NCBI GenBank assembly: GCA_000708835.1
Contig: DF236981.1
Span: forward strand, 1 to 64,000
Length of the DNA stretch: 64,000 nt
From: Klebsormidium nitens
Lineage: Eukaryota > Streptophyta > Klebsormidiophyceae > Klebsormidiales > Klebsormidiaceae
Direction of reading: 5' to 3'
The position numbers were made by a program, and so were the translations under genes. The notes under the pieces were generated by a model. It was not told the origin of the DNA and made no database searches. It worked only from the letters and a program-made list of their open reading frames with translations. Below are positions 9,441 to 20,909 of the stretch, piece by piece. Every line of letters begins with the position of its first letter. The first letter of the stretch is position 1.

Positions 9441-10690
9441 TCCCTCTCTATACGTGGACTTCGCCCCACCCCCCCTCCCCTTTCTCGTCGAATTGTAGAA
9501 GACCAATGCCGTGAAGTCTCCGTAGACGCGCCTCGCCCTTGCTCGCCGAGAATTTTTACAAATAAGCCAAAAAAACAGCCCACAACAACCAGAACTGCTT
9601 ACGGACTTGATGTCATCCTACTGGGCCGAGCCCAGGTCTAATGACTCACTCTGATCCGTCCGTTCTGGCCATACCTTCCGAATATGTCGGCGTTTAACTG
9701 GTTATGCGTGTTGTAGCTGTCTCCCTTGCCGGGCGAGTGCAAATCCACACATCTCTACGACACCGCTGATACGTTTCAGACGCTCTGCTTATGATGACTG
9801 CAAACCTTGTCCTCCGGACAAAAATAGTTTGCTCTTAGGTCTGATTTCATTCATGGTTTTTGTTCTGGTCGTGATGATCGGGATTCGCTCTCTTCCTCGA
9901 AAGCACATCTGTTTGCCCGGTCTGACACCTCCGATACGTTCCACATTCTAACGTTACACTGACGTCACCTTACATCTGGCACATCTAATTGCTTATTTCT
10001 TCATTTTTCAGTGTTTAGTCCCGTTCTCTCGTTCCTCTATATGTGGGCTTCACCCCACCCCCCCTCCCTTTTCTCGTCGACTTGCACAAAACCAATGCTG
10101 TGAAGTCTCCGTAAACGCGCCTTGCCCTTGCTCGCAGCGATCGACCCCACCTCACCGACATTGTATTTACAAATAAGCCAACAAAACAGCCCACAACAGT
10201 TAGAAGGCCAATACTGCGGAACTGGAACCCTTGTCGGCTTATTGTTATGTATCTGTTTGCTCGACATTCTGTTTCGATAACGGACGTGACGAACTTGATG
10301 TCGTCCTATTGGGCCGAGCCCAGGACTGATGACTCGCTCTGATCCGTCCGATCTGGCCATACCTTCCGAATATGTCGGTTATGATTGCTGTAACTGTCTC
10401 TTGTGCCGAGCGAGTGCAGATCGACACATCATTCTCTATGACACCTTTGACAGTTTTCAGACGTTCTAGTTATGATGACTGCAAACCTTGTCCTTCGGAC
10501 AAAAGTAGTTTGCTCTTAGGTCTGATACCATTTCATTTATGGATTCTGTTCTAGTCGTGCTGATCGGAGTTCGCTCGCTTCCTCGAGAGCACATCTGTAG
10601 GCCCGGTCTGATACCTCTGACGTCACTTTAAATCTGGCTCATCTAGTTGCTTATTTATTTATTTTCCTGTGTCTAGTTCCATTTCCTCTT
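9441..10690. repeat. Direct tandem duplication, units ~590 and ~650 bp
   Basis: Copy 1 (about 9441-10030) and copy 2 (about 10031-10690) share long blocks in the same order. These include the C-tract after TTC(G/A)CCCCACC, CTGGGCCGAGCCCAGG, GGCCATACCTTCCGAATATG, TTATGATGACTGCAAACCTT, AGTTTGCTCTTAGGTCTGAT and ATCT(A/G)(A/G)TTGCTTATTT. Copy 2 has an extra block near 10205-10280. Neither copy has a long open frame. The second copy runs up to the start of the RNase III-like gene, so this looks like a duplicated upstream region. Confidence 0.85.
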
Positions 10691-10820
10691 TCCTGAAAAA
10701 TGCTCCCTCCAGCATCGTCACCTCCACCGTTTTCCAAGTGTACCTGAACCGCGCCACGCGGCCGCCTTCTCAGCCGCGATTCACGGCCCAATCTCGCGCT
10801 CCACCTCCTTGCAGGCGACC

Positions 10821-11878
10821 ATGGCACAGGGCATCAGCGCACAGCTGCTGATACCGAAGCTGCGGCCGTACCTCCCCGACGACGCCATCATCAGCCAGGA
10901 GGCGACCACCGGATTCCAGCAATCTGTCACCCACCCGTCCGCAAACCGCACCCGCAACATGGATTTCCTGGGGACGAAGGGGGACATCGTCCTGAAGTAC
11001 TGCCTCTGTCTGATGTTCTGCACCGAGAACCCGAACGTCCGGTCCCCCGGGCAGCTCTCGGACGCCGTGGCTGGGGCTGCAAACAACGCGTCCTGGCCCA
11101 CGTGTACAGGGACCCGCTCGGGCTAGAACCCGAGGACATCGCCGTGGGGGGGGACTACGCATACGCCAACCAACAGCGCTCGGTACACAGGCGCGGCACT
11201 GTGGTAGAGGCGTTCCTGGCCGTCATCGACCACCACCTAGGACTGGACGCCTGCAGGGTGTTCGTCCGCAGGGTCTGGAGCGCCTTCTTCCGGAGCCAGG
11301 GGGTGGCGTTCACCACCTTCAAGCACTACGACCCCATCTCCCAGATGGAGACGAAGCTAGCGCAGCACATGGAGGGGCAGCCCAAGGACTGGCTGGCGGT
11401 CCACGAGGATGGGCCCACCGCCCAGGGCCAATTCTGGGCAGAGGGCGGCATCAAGTCTGCACCGTACGAACTGCTCAGGGGCCCTGTGTACGCCCGGTCC
11501 AAGAACAAGGCGAAACGGGCGATCTACACCGAACTCGATTCGGACCCGCGTCTAACGGCCTTCATCACCAACCACGTCAAGCCGCCGAAGAAGAGCAGAT
11601 TGGCGCGCCCGCTGGTCGCCGCGGCAGATGACGCGGCCGCGGGGACGGGCGCGCAGAGCTCCGCCGGAGACACGGAGGCAGCCACCGGAACGGACGAGAC
11701 GGACGGAAAGCCGCCGAAGAAGAGCAAACCGGCGCACCCGGCGCGCGCGGCGGCCGGGAACGCGGCCGCTGAAACCGACGCACCGAGCTCCGCCGCGGAT
11801 ACGCGGGCGGCCGCCGGATCCAGCGGAACAAACGGACTGCCGGAGCCACCCGCAAGTTCCGGCACGGCGCCCGCATGA
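10821..11878 (+). CDS. RNase III-like double-stranded RNA endonuclease with dsRBD, frame broken near 11091
   Basis: ATG at 10821 in an ACCATGG context; intronless. The N-terminal part resembles an RNase III domain: THPSAN, then MDFLGTKGDIVLK in place of the usual EFLGDAVL signature. The frame shifts by one base near 11091 (around GCGTCCTGGCCC), and the rest of the domain follows in the next frame (RDPLGL; VVEAFLAVIDHHLGLDACR). A dsRNA-binding-domain-like stretch comes next (METKLAQHM...HEDGPTAQGQFWAEG...RSKNKAKRAIY). The tail has two PPKKSK/R basic boxes in Ala/Ser-rich sequence, plausible nuclear signals. Family members cut dsRNA using four acidic residues. Here the first is D not E, a three-residue insertion splits FLG from GD, and the aspartate before the final EA is missing, so activity is doubtful. 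A splice across the break would delete conserved residues, so I favour an indel or sequencing error over an intron. Confidence 0.6.
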
Positions 11879-13518
11879 GCAGAATGCTTGCGGATTTGCG
11901 GGCTGCAGACAGGGTACCCAGTGTAATCGGATGGCTGGCTCACCGGCGGCGTTACTCAAAGTGCGGGCTGCCATACAGAGTCGTCTCGTAGCAAACGTAG
12001 CACAGTTCATTCTACATAATGCTAGAACCTTCATAGAGTCTGAGATAGCTGCTCGGAAACGATCCTGCTGAAGTGTGACGGCGGAAGACACTGACTCGTT
12101 CTGTATAGGCCTCCAACAATTTTGTCCCAGTCGCTCAGAACGTTCCTTCTACATCCCAGCCGAACTCAAATGATGACGCTGATTGCGTCGACCTTGTACA
12201 GTCACTTTGTTTCTCATCGGTCCTACTTTCGAGTTTGCTTCACGCTCTACCTGCCGCACGCATCGGCGTCGGCGCGGCCGCGCGCGGTTAGCCCGATTGA
12301 ATTATTCCATGCAAATATTGAACTTCAAGTACTACTAAAATTACGTAATATTCGGTCCGATTACCGTCCGATTGCAAAATCCACACATATCACCCCCGTA
12401 CGACCTCTGTCCATACGAGCCCGCTTACCCAGTGGCCAGCGTCCTGCATTGGTATGCTACCATCCTGGTTCCACGTGTCACAGCCACTCTCCTAGATGAC
12501 GTCAATTAATCTGGTGATGTGACTAACTTACACTATGCTGTCCCTGCTCATCACGGCAAAATTAAAAACACCAAGAGAAAACTTTGACACAGGGCAAGCC
12601 AAGTCGGAAATATATTGTATAAGGGGTCTCTGACGTCACTAAGCCAAGGGTCCACAAAATTATAATTGTCGTCATGATGGAACCGACTGGAAGCCTCCAG
12701 CGTATACCGAGGGAATTTTTCTCGACTCCAAAAGAAAGTGGTCAGCGCAGAACTGAGCCTTCGTACGGGGTTCCGGACACGATCCGGACGGGACTGCAAG
12801 ACACCGAGTCACGATACCGCCCTCACTTTTCTGCACTATAAAAGCGGACAAATCCAACCATCATTTCTCATTTCCGACTTTCCGAGCTCCGGATTTCTGA
12901 GTGCGCAGGCGGCGGCGCCCAGGGTCGACCAGCAGGGCCAAGAAGGTGACGTCAGAAGCTTGCTGACGTAATATTTAGAATTATACAGTGTGTTACTATG
13001 TACAACCGGTAAACTTAGCCTAAGTTTAGGCTAAATACACCCTATCTATCGAATCCAACCGGGAAGCATGCCCTGAAAATGCTGTAAACGTCTCTGTTTC
13101 CATCCCTGGACGGCGAAATGGGGTACATTTGATTCTGGGGAATGGCAAGTTAGCTGCACAACAGCATAGATTCTGGGTTGATGGCTGCATGCGAAATGGT
13201 CGGCTGTGAGATCTGAACTATCATAGAATATTTTCATCGAATCTAGTTTTTGCTGCTCATAGGGTGAGAAATGCCGTTAAGCAGGATCGTGCCACCTTTG
13301 TGAAGCAGATCAGACTTGTGCAACAGAGTACTGGTCTACAGGTAAACTTTTTGGGACCTTGACCATGTCATTTGGACCAAATCGGACCTCCGGCGTAGGC
13401 ACTGTTTTGTGACGTGATGAGATCGCCTAAGAGTAGGCCCATGAACAGGAGCTAACGTAAGGTGCAACATTAGGAGCAGTCTGATGTGTCCATTGCGACG
13501 GGTCACATAAGCCTACAC
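11879..13518. other. Intergenic; TATA-like element at 12838
   Basis: No gene supported. CTATAAAAGC at about 12836-12845 is the best TATA-like box in the region and faces the FUSC-like gene, but it lies some 680 bp before its ATG, so a 5' UTR exon or intron would be needed. Confidence 0.4.
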
Positions 13519-16500
13519 ATGGCCAGGGTGTCAAATGTCATTCAGGATAGGAGAGGCGGGTCGAAGGCTATCAACTTGAAAGGCAGCTCGGGAGCACTCC
13601 TGGTTGATGGCATATTTGCGACGCGTTTCCTGCGGCGCGTCGAATACGCGGTGCGGCAGGGGCTGGCAGTGGGAATTGCCTGCATTTGGGTGCTGATCCC
13701 AACAATTGCATCCCCTTTCTCTCGGTGAGATTCCTTACACCAAGTTCGATAGAAAAGAGTAATGATTGATTAAACTTCGCCGGACTGCAGGCTTCAAGGC
13801 AGCAACCGAGCATTGGAAGTTTGTCTGCCAAGATGCAGGGTCATGCACTGCTGTTGTCATCTCTTTTTCATTCAATTGTCGCTTGAACGTGAACTGAGAG
13901 TGCTAAGATACCACTTTGCATCTGCAATCTTACGCTCCCTTTCCATGTCAGTCACCCGGCAACTTTCACATTCCATATCGTGGGGACGTATGCTGAGCAA
14001 AGTCCCCCTGCACAGTTGCAAAGACAACTGCATCTCAAGTTTTCTCAAGCTATCGCTTGTCTGGTCCTCGCTCCAAGCTGCATCGTGCTGAAGATACCGT
14101 AGGCTCTTGGACATGGAGAAGAAAGAAAAGTCTGGCATACCATCTGGTGGCGGATGCTGTTTGTGTGCCTGCTGGCGTTGACACGCTGTCTCTCGGCAGG
14201 GTTGCCTTCTTGGCAGCAGTGCTGGCACTCATTTCGTGTAACGAAAACTTTGGCCGCACTATTCGAAGTGGTGTGCTATGTCTGCTGGCGGCGGTTGCGG
14301 GTGCGCTCCTGGTGACGGCATGGCATGAGGCCGTTGGCACCTCCTACGGTGCCAGCTGGGGAGGCGTCGCGCTCTTCAGCTTCCTGCTCACTTACCCGCG
14401 CTTCGACCCGCTCGCCCTCAAGATTGCGCAAGTGCTCAACGTGTCGAGCCTCATCACATTCCACCTTACCCCCACCCTGCCATGGTGAGGGGCGGGGCAG
14501 TGCTGCCTGTTGCAAGAGACATGTGCGCTCTAGACTTCCACCAGAGTGAGATCAGCTCTGATAACCAGCACCCACCGCTCGTTCCATTCATGCTGTAGCT
14601 TACTTCGTCGCATCAAAAGAACGTTCGCCGCACTTGCACAATGGATGGAGGCATGCCATCAGCCATGGAATGGCATCTGACATGCATGCTTCGGTGATTT
14701 TTTTCAGGTACTTTCCTTTCCAGACGGCTGCTGCATGTGCTGTCGGGTGTGGCTCTGCGATCATTGCCCTCGTCCTGCCGTACCCCCGCGCTGCATCTGC
14801 GGAGGCCAAGACGCGCGTGGCCACCGCCGCCAAAGTGTCCACTGCCATCTTCAGCTCCCTGGTGGAGTCGTACACGGCGCTCTCGGTGAGGACGACCACT
14901 CTGCCCAGCTAAGGACCTCGGTGTCCAGAACCGTCGCGACAAGGACAAATGGTCTGTGGCCACAGAAATTCTGACAGCTCAGCAAATCAGTCCAAGGAAA
15001 AGGCAGAACACTCCTCATTGCGTTGCCCCTACTTCATGTTTCGGACCACTGAAGCCAACCATATAAACTCATGCGGACCTTTCCCCCTTGTTGTGACCCG
15101 ATTCATATGCGTGGTCGCTTGCAGGATGAGCGCGCAACATTCATGCAGCTCCAGGCGGCATATCTGATGCAAAGCGCAGACCTGAACCTGGGCTGGTTTC
15201 AGGCGGTCGTGTCCGATCTGAGCTGGGAGCCCTGGGTACGCCGCCGCTGGTCGCGCCAGGTGGCAGCCTACGTGCAGCTGACCAAGGAGCTGACCACCTG
15301 CTTGCGCGGCATGCACCGCGCTGTCACGGACTGGGACCTCCAGAACTCAGCGCACAACCCCCTGGTAAGCCACCGGGTGCCCACATCTAGCGTGTATTCA
15401 AACGGCTTCGAAGTCGGCTGAGTCGTCCGAGCTTCTGAGAGACATAGAATATGCCCATCACTCTAATAGACAAATGACGGCATGACGGCAAATGTCGTCA
15501 ATACATTGTAAGGCTGCTAAGCAGTGGTCGCTGCTGGCTTGTCTCATGCAGAAGAGCAAGATGGCGGCCGCCCTGCGGCGCCTGGGCATGTGCACGGGGT
15601 ACTCGCTTGGCCATGAGGCCGCTCTGCTGCGAGGCGCGCACCACGATCCCCCTGATGTCGCGGCAGCCGGGGGCGCCTGCCTGGAGGAGAGCGTGCTGAG
15701 CGATTTCCTGCATGATCTGCAGCTGGCAAGGTTGGTGCTTTCGAAATGATTACATTCGTCACAACACTTTTCGGATTGCAAGGCCACGATGAGCACGTAT
15801 CTCGGCGGCTTGGTTTTGGATTGACAGGCGGTATTGTCTGGGCTGCAGAGAATATGCATACTACCGGGAGCCGTATACCGAGAACGGGCAGGTGGTGTTC
15901 CCCAACGCGCCGCTGTGGGGCATGCTGGCGTCCTCCTTCTTCCTCTTCCATGCCTACCAGTACGCGTGCGCAATTCACAAGGTAAGCACACGCCTTGCAG
16001 CATTACACTGGCGCTGACTGGACTAGGCTTCTTCAAGTGCCGTCAAACAATTGCTCGTTCTGCCCTCCTTGCGGGAGGAGGGGTGTGACGTGTGCTGTGG
16101 AGGCTTGCGAAGGCAATGACTCCAAGAATAGTCCGTTCACGAAGTGAGGGGCACAGGGTGTGCCTGGCTGCTTCATTCAGTCGACTCTAAGATCCTGATT
16201 GGTACACTGGTACAGGCGCAGGTGGCCCTGGCCCAGCTCGGCGAGGCAGGGGCGCAGCGGGAGAGCAGCGCAGGCGAGGACGAGCAGGCGGAAGCAGAGG
16301 AGGGACAGGCAGACGATCCTGCGCCCCAGAAGGGCGGCCCTCATGTTGTGGCACGCAAGGCCACGTCCGCTGCAAAGGTAGGCCGCCCAGGCCTGTGAGA
16401 GACCTCGTCTGGGTGAATCACGAGGCTAATCAGGCGCTGCTCGAGATGGACCTTGTAACGAGAACGTGCCCAAGTTTCTCTTGACCCAGTCCCGCACGAC

Positions 16501-19500
16501 GCCGGGAGCTCAGCAATCTGCTTGACAGCACCCTCTCAGCCTTCAAAAATAAGCAGCGTTAAATGGAGGTGGTCCGGGGTTTTGTGCTTGGCTAGCGCCT
16601 GCCATTCGGCGTGCTCAAGAGCATCAACTTCTGGACGGATTACACCCTCTGATGTGGCCCCACCTCGTGGCAGGCTGTGTGGGCGGGGCTGGTCGCATGG
16701 TGGGCTCCGGACGGCGACAAGGTGAAGGAGGCGGTGCGGCGGACGGCGGCCCTCGTGTGCGCGGGCATCGTGGGGCTGGCCCTCTCCCCGTACGGCCTGT
16801 GGGCGGCGATCGCGGCAGCCTTCGTGGGCGGGCAGCGCATTGGGGGCTCCTTCAACACGGCCTTGAACAGGCTGCAGGTAAGCACAGACTGCGGCAGAGA
16901 TGATGCTCGAGAAGGGGTTGAGCAGAGACAAACCTGCATCGTCTTATGCGGCTTAACACGAGGAAGACGCTTTCCTTGCGCGGCTTGAGTCGCTGTGGGA
17001 CGCTGTATCCCCGTGCGAGGGGAAGGGAGAGGTGGATGGTTTACTACGTGCGTGTTCGTTCCCGTTTCACTCCCCCCTGCTTTGCTCCTTGCAGGGCAGT
17101 GTGGCTGGGGCGGTCGCTGGCTTCCTGCTTCTGCTGGCGGTGCGCAAGGTGCCAGCTGTGATTGGCGTCACCCTGGCGCTCTGGGTGGCGGTCAGCGGCT
17201 ACGTCAGGACCAACGCGGGTGAGCTGCGGAGCTGTGGTGCCTTTGGAGTCGTAGCGGTCTTGCCTAAGATTGCACCGCATACGTACGTTGAGCTCCACTG
17301 TACCGAGTTGTCATGCCCATCTGGATGTCGCTGGGAGATTTGTCTTCAGAAGCGGGGCTGTACTGATTGCCATGCTCGAACATGCCACTCTGCAATGAAG
17401 CCTCTTTTCGTCCGGCCTCGCCTTGTTGTTCGCCACGCAAACGTTCTACCCCCGCGCCCCGGTGGTGACGATGGGCTGTGTGTGTGGTGCGGCATGCAGA
17501 GCACGGGTACGGCGGCCTGGTGGGCGGCTTCACGGCCATTGTGATCATGCTGGGGCAGCCGCCCGACATCCCGCGCGCCACGCTCGAGACGTACGCCTTC
17601 ACGCGCCTCTACGAGCAGTGCATCGGCATCCTCTTCGTCGTTCTCTTCGACTACGCGCTCTGGCCCGCACGCGCCGTCAAGCTCATCCACCAGGAGGCCA
17701 CCGCAAACATGAATCGGTAACTTCACTAGGCATTCGCGGAGTGTCTTTGCTGCCTGGAATTGAAAAGAGCAGCTCGAGTAGGTTGCCTCAAATGTGCTGC
17801 CAAAGCCGGATCGAGGAATCAGTGGTTTCGAGACCAGCACCTATGTAGTTGAAGGTCATGACGTGTCGATGTTTGGGGCTCGGGGGTGGAAGAAGGGGGC
17901 CTCAACGATCGATTGCCTAATGCCTAGATCAGAGTGGCATCCGTTTTGAAGCATTTTTGGCAATTTTTCCTTGACTCCGCGCCGCACAGAGATATACGTT
18001 CGAGTCAAGGGAGCTAGCCGCCCCTGCTTGCCAGCAACACGTCTTTGATGAACCGTATCAGCGAATGCGTGCAGGCTGGGCGAGCTGTGGTCGCTGCTGC
18101 TGGAGCAGTACCTGGACGCACACACACTGGAGCACCGCCGAGCGGCCGTTGTGGACATCATTCGGCTGGAGGCGACCATCACCGCCAGCGTGGCCAAACA
18201 GAAGCAGCTGGCCAAGGTGACGCCGCTGCCTGAACGATAACACAAAAAGATCCATGTGCTATGTTCAACCGCATTCGCTCTCGCTTGCTTTGCTTGCAGC
18301 GTCACTTGCCTTCTCGGAGACCGCACGGCGCCCTCTAATATCTTTTGCATGTCCTGCTGCTTTGAAGCGGCTTTACCGTTGAGTATATCGCGGAGCAGGG
18401 ACGTCTAGCCCGCGGTGGCCGGCTGCTGGCAGTGTTGTGAGCTGGCTGGCGCGGTGTGCAGGACGCGGCGCAGGAGCCGCAGCTGTGGCACGCGCCGTTC
18501 CCGGAGGCTCCCTGGCAGTCGCTGATTGCGGGGCAGGAGTCGGCGGTGCGCCTTATGGGCACCGTCCGGCGGACCATGAGCGTGCGCACCAGCGAGGTGC
18601 TTGCCGAGCAAATGGGCGTCCTCGTGCAGCCGCTGCGGTGAGCAAAGCCTGGGCGGGGACGCCTCTGGAATTGGAAGCTTTTGATTCGCCGATGGCACTG
18701 CTCTGATCCTGAATTAGCTGAGCTCGGTTTTGTGGCTCGCCTTAGTGATCAGTCCCCTTGATATTGCGGCCCGCTCCGACCGCTCCCCGTCAGACCTCGC
18801 AGCTGCGGCGTGCTTGCTAGGCCGTGCGTGAGCGCGTGCTGGGTTGCGTGCAGGCCTCAACTGGAGGTGCTGGGCCAGGAGATCCAGGCCACGTTCATGG
18901 GCCTCGTTGCGGGCATGGGGGGCCGCCCTGCCGCCGTCCCCGGCAGCCTCACCACCCAGGAACCCCCGCAGCGAAGTTGGCGCACCTGGCTGCACCGCCT
19001 GCGGCCGCGCAGAGGGACCAGCGGGGACAAGCGCGAGGAGGGCAGCAGGCAGGAAGCAGTGGGAGAGCAGGCAGGCAAGGGGCCCGGGACGGCTAACGGT
19101 GCCCCGCCCGCCAGCCTGCCGGTCAGCCTGTCGGGCCTTAGCAGTGCAAGCAGCGCGGAGCGCAGCAGCCGCACGGCAGACACGGCGTCCCTGGAGGACG
19201 GCAGCCCGCACAGCACGGGGCCGCCGGTGTGGCCCGGGCCGGAGCCGGTGCGCACGTGGAGCATGCCGCACCTGGTGGTCAACGTGGCCGCGCTGAGCCC
19301 NNNNNNNNNNNNNNNNNNNNNNNNNNNNNNNNNNNNNNNNNNNNNNNNNNNNNNNNNNNNNNNNNNNNNNNNNNNNNNNNNNNNNNNNNNNNNNNNNNNN
19401 NNNNNNNNNNNNNNNNNNNNNNNNNNNNNNNNNNNNNNNNNNNNNNNNNNNNNNNNNNNNNNNNNNNNNNNNNNNNNGGCAGCAGCCTGGGAGAAAACAA

Positions 19501-20909
19501 GACCCCCTTGGCACGTGGCCACCGGCGGCAGGGCACAGCGCCGCAGGGGACGCGCAGCGAGGGGAACACGCCCCGGCCGCAGCGGAGCAGGCCACCGTCG
19601 TACAGCCAGCGGGTTGTCGACGAGATCGACGCCAGGATCGCTGCGATCGAGAGGGAGGAAGAGGAAAAGGCCGAGCGGCAGCGGGCGAGGCGGGCCAGCC
19701 TGGACAGGCAATGCAGAGACGGCGGGGGAAGCCTGAAGCAGAGAACGGAGTCAATGGAGCACAGCCGCACCCCGCACGCAGTGGCCCCTCTGGGCAAGGC
19801 TGCGCAGGCGGCGCTGTCGGTGGAGGTGGTGGTTGGGCGGGGCGGCCAGGTGGAGCTAGCAGCACGCCCGCCGGCAGGAGGCGGCAGCGCGAGTGAGCTC
19901 AGCTGTAGCCCGAGCCCGAGCAGCGATGGCAGCACGCACGCGCGGCAGTTCGAGGCATGGAACGAGGTGTCCATCCAAGGGGGCGCCGTCCCAGATTTGG
20001 TGCTCGGGGAGCGCCGCACAGCAGCCGCGCAGGCGGGGGCAGGGGCGGCGGGAGCAGAGGGACCGCAAGCAGGGGAGGCAACGACGAGGGGGGGCAGCGC
20101 AGTGCGGCCACAAGGCACGCCGGAGGGGATAGCGGAGAAGGGCGGGTGGACTGAGGGAGGCGGTTTGGAGGAGGAGGAGGAGCAGGCCGATGCGGGGGAG
20201 TCGAAGAGCAGCGGACAGCGGGCGGACGGCGCCGAATTGGATGGCGAGGGGGAAACTGAGGCTGACGGGGAGGCACCGGACGTAATGGTGGGCCCCACGC
20301 TGCGCGAGCGGCGGCAGCGCGCGCTGGCAGGGCTGCAGCGGCGGTACGAGGCGGTAATCCAGGGGCTGATTGCGGCGCGGCGCGCGGAGCCGGAGACGCC
20401 GCTGCTGGGGAGCGAGGCGCTGCTGCACTTCAACACGCTCATGTATACCATGCGGCTGCTCATTGGCGAGGCCGAGAAAATGGAGAAGGCCATCCGCGAA
20501 GGGCGCCAGGTGAGGGAGCCCGTACCTGGTCTTGCAGCCCACTTGAGCGGTCTGCGTTTCCGGAATAACAGAACCAGTTGCGTGGAAAGGCTGCTGTGAG
20601 TTGATTGCACTTATGTGTAACGCTATACTCTCAGCACGGCAGTCCTGCTGTGCTGCTGAGAAGCATCCTTCAACCTGCAGTGCCTGTTTCAAAAGAGCAT
20701 GCCTAATCGGCCCTTCTCTGTCTCTGCCGCAGATGTCGCGCCCGATCCGGCTGGGCACCATCGCGCAGCTGCCGTACGACGTGGCGGTGAAGCGCGAGGC
20801 CGCGTACGACCAGGACCCGGTGACGCAGCTGCTGGGGCCGGGGCCCACGCCGTCCGCACTGTGGCGGCACCGCATCAACGAAGAGGCAGACGAGGGAAAG
20901 GACGATTAG
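13519..20909 (+). CDS. FUSC / aromatic-acid-exporter-type membrane protein (ALMT-like superfamily), 14 exons
   Basis: Exons by splice signal and phase: 13519-13724, 14200-14484, 14708-14885, 15125-15364, 15552-15730, 15849-15981, 16216-16377, 16674-16877, 17095-17218, 17500-17716, 18075-18216, 18462-18637, 18854-20509 (contains the N gap) and 20733-20909, giving about 1350 residues. Two hydrophobic halves flank a soluble middle. The first half is exons 1-3, from VEYAVRQGLAVGIACIWVLI. The second is exons 8-10 (AALVCAGIVGLAL, GAVAGFLLLLAV, GGLVGGFTAIVIML...GILFVVLFDYALWPARA). That duplicated layout and the closing aromatic/Pro-Ala-Arg segment are typical of FUSC/ArAE exporters, which move organic anions. 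The C-terminal exon 13 is a long low-complexity Ser/Gly/Glu region. Substrate and membrane are unknown. The start ATG is the first in exon 1; an upstream start is possible. Confidence 0.7.
19301..19477. other. Assembly gap (177 Ns)
   Basis: All bases are N. It lies inside exon 13 of the FUSC-like gene. The open frame before the gap and the one after it are not the same frame if the gap is really 177 bp (59 codons), so the gap length is probably an estimate, or an intron or indel lies inside. Confidence 0.99.

Noticed and set aside
11064-11110. A 46-bp intron to explain the RNase III frame break
   Set aside because: It would be shorter than any other intron here and would remove the best conserved residues of the domain.
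14600-14963. Minus-strand frames over exon 3 of the FUSC-like gene
   Set aside because: Shadows of the sense exon, which has membrane character and exact splice phases.
18714-20878. Long minus-strand frames of 280-440 codons crossing the N gap
   Set aside because: Ns are not stops, and the GC-rich low-complexity exon of the FUSC-like gene keeps the antisense frames open. The sense frame joins correctly to exons 12 and 14.
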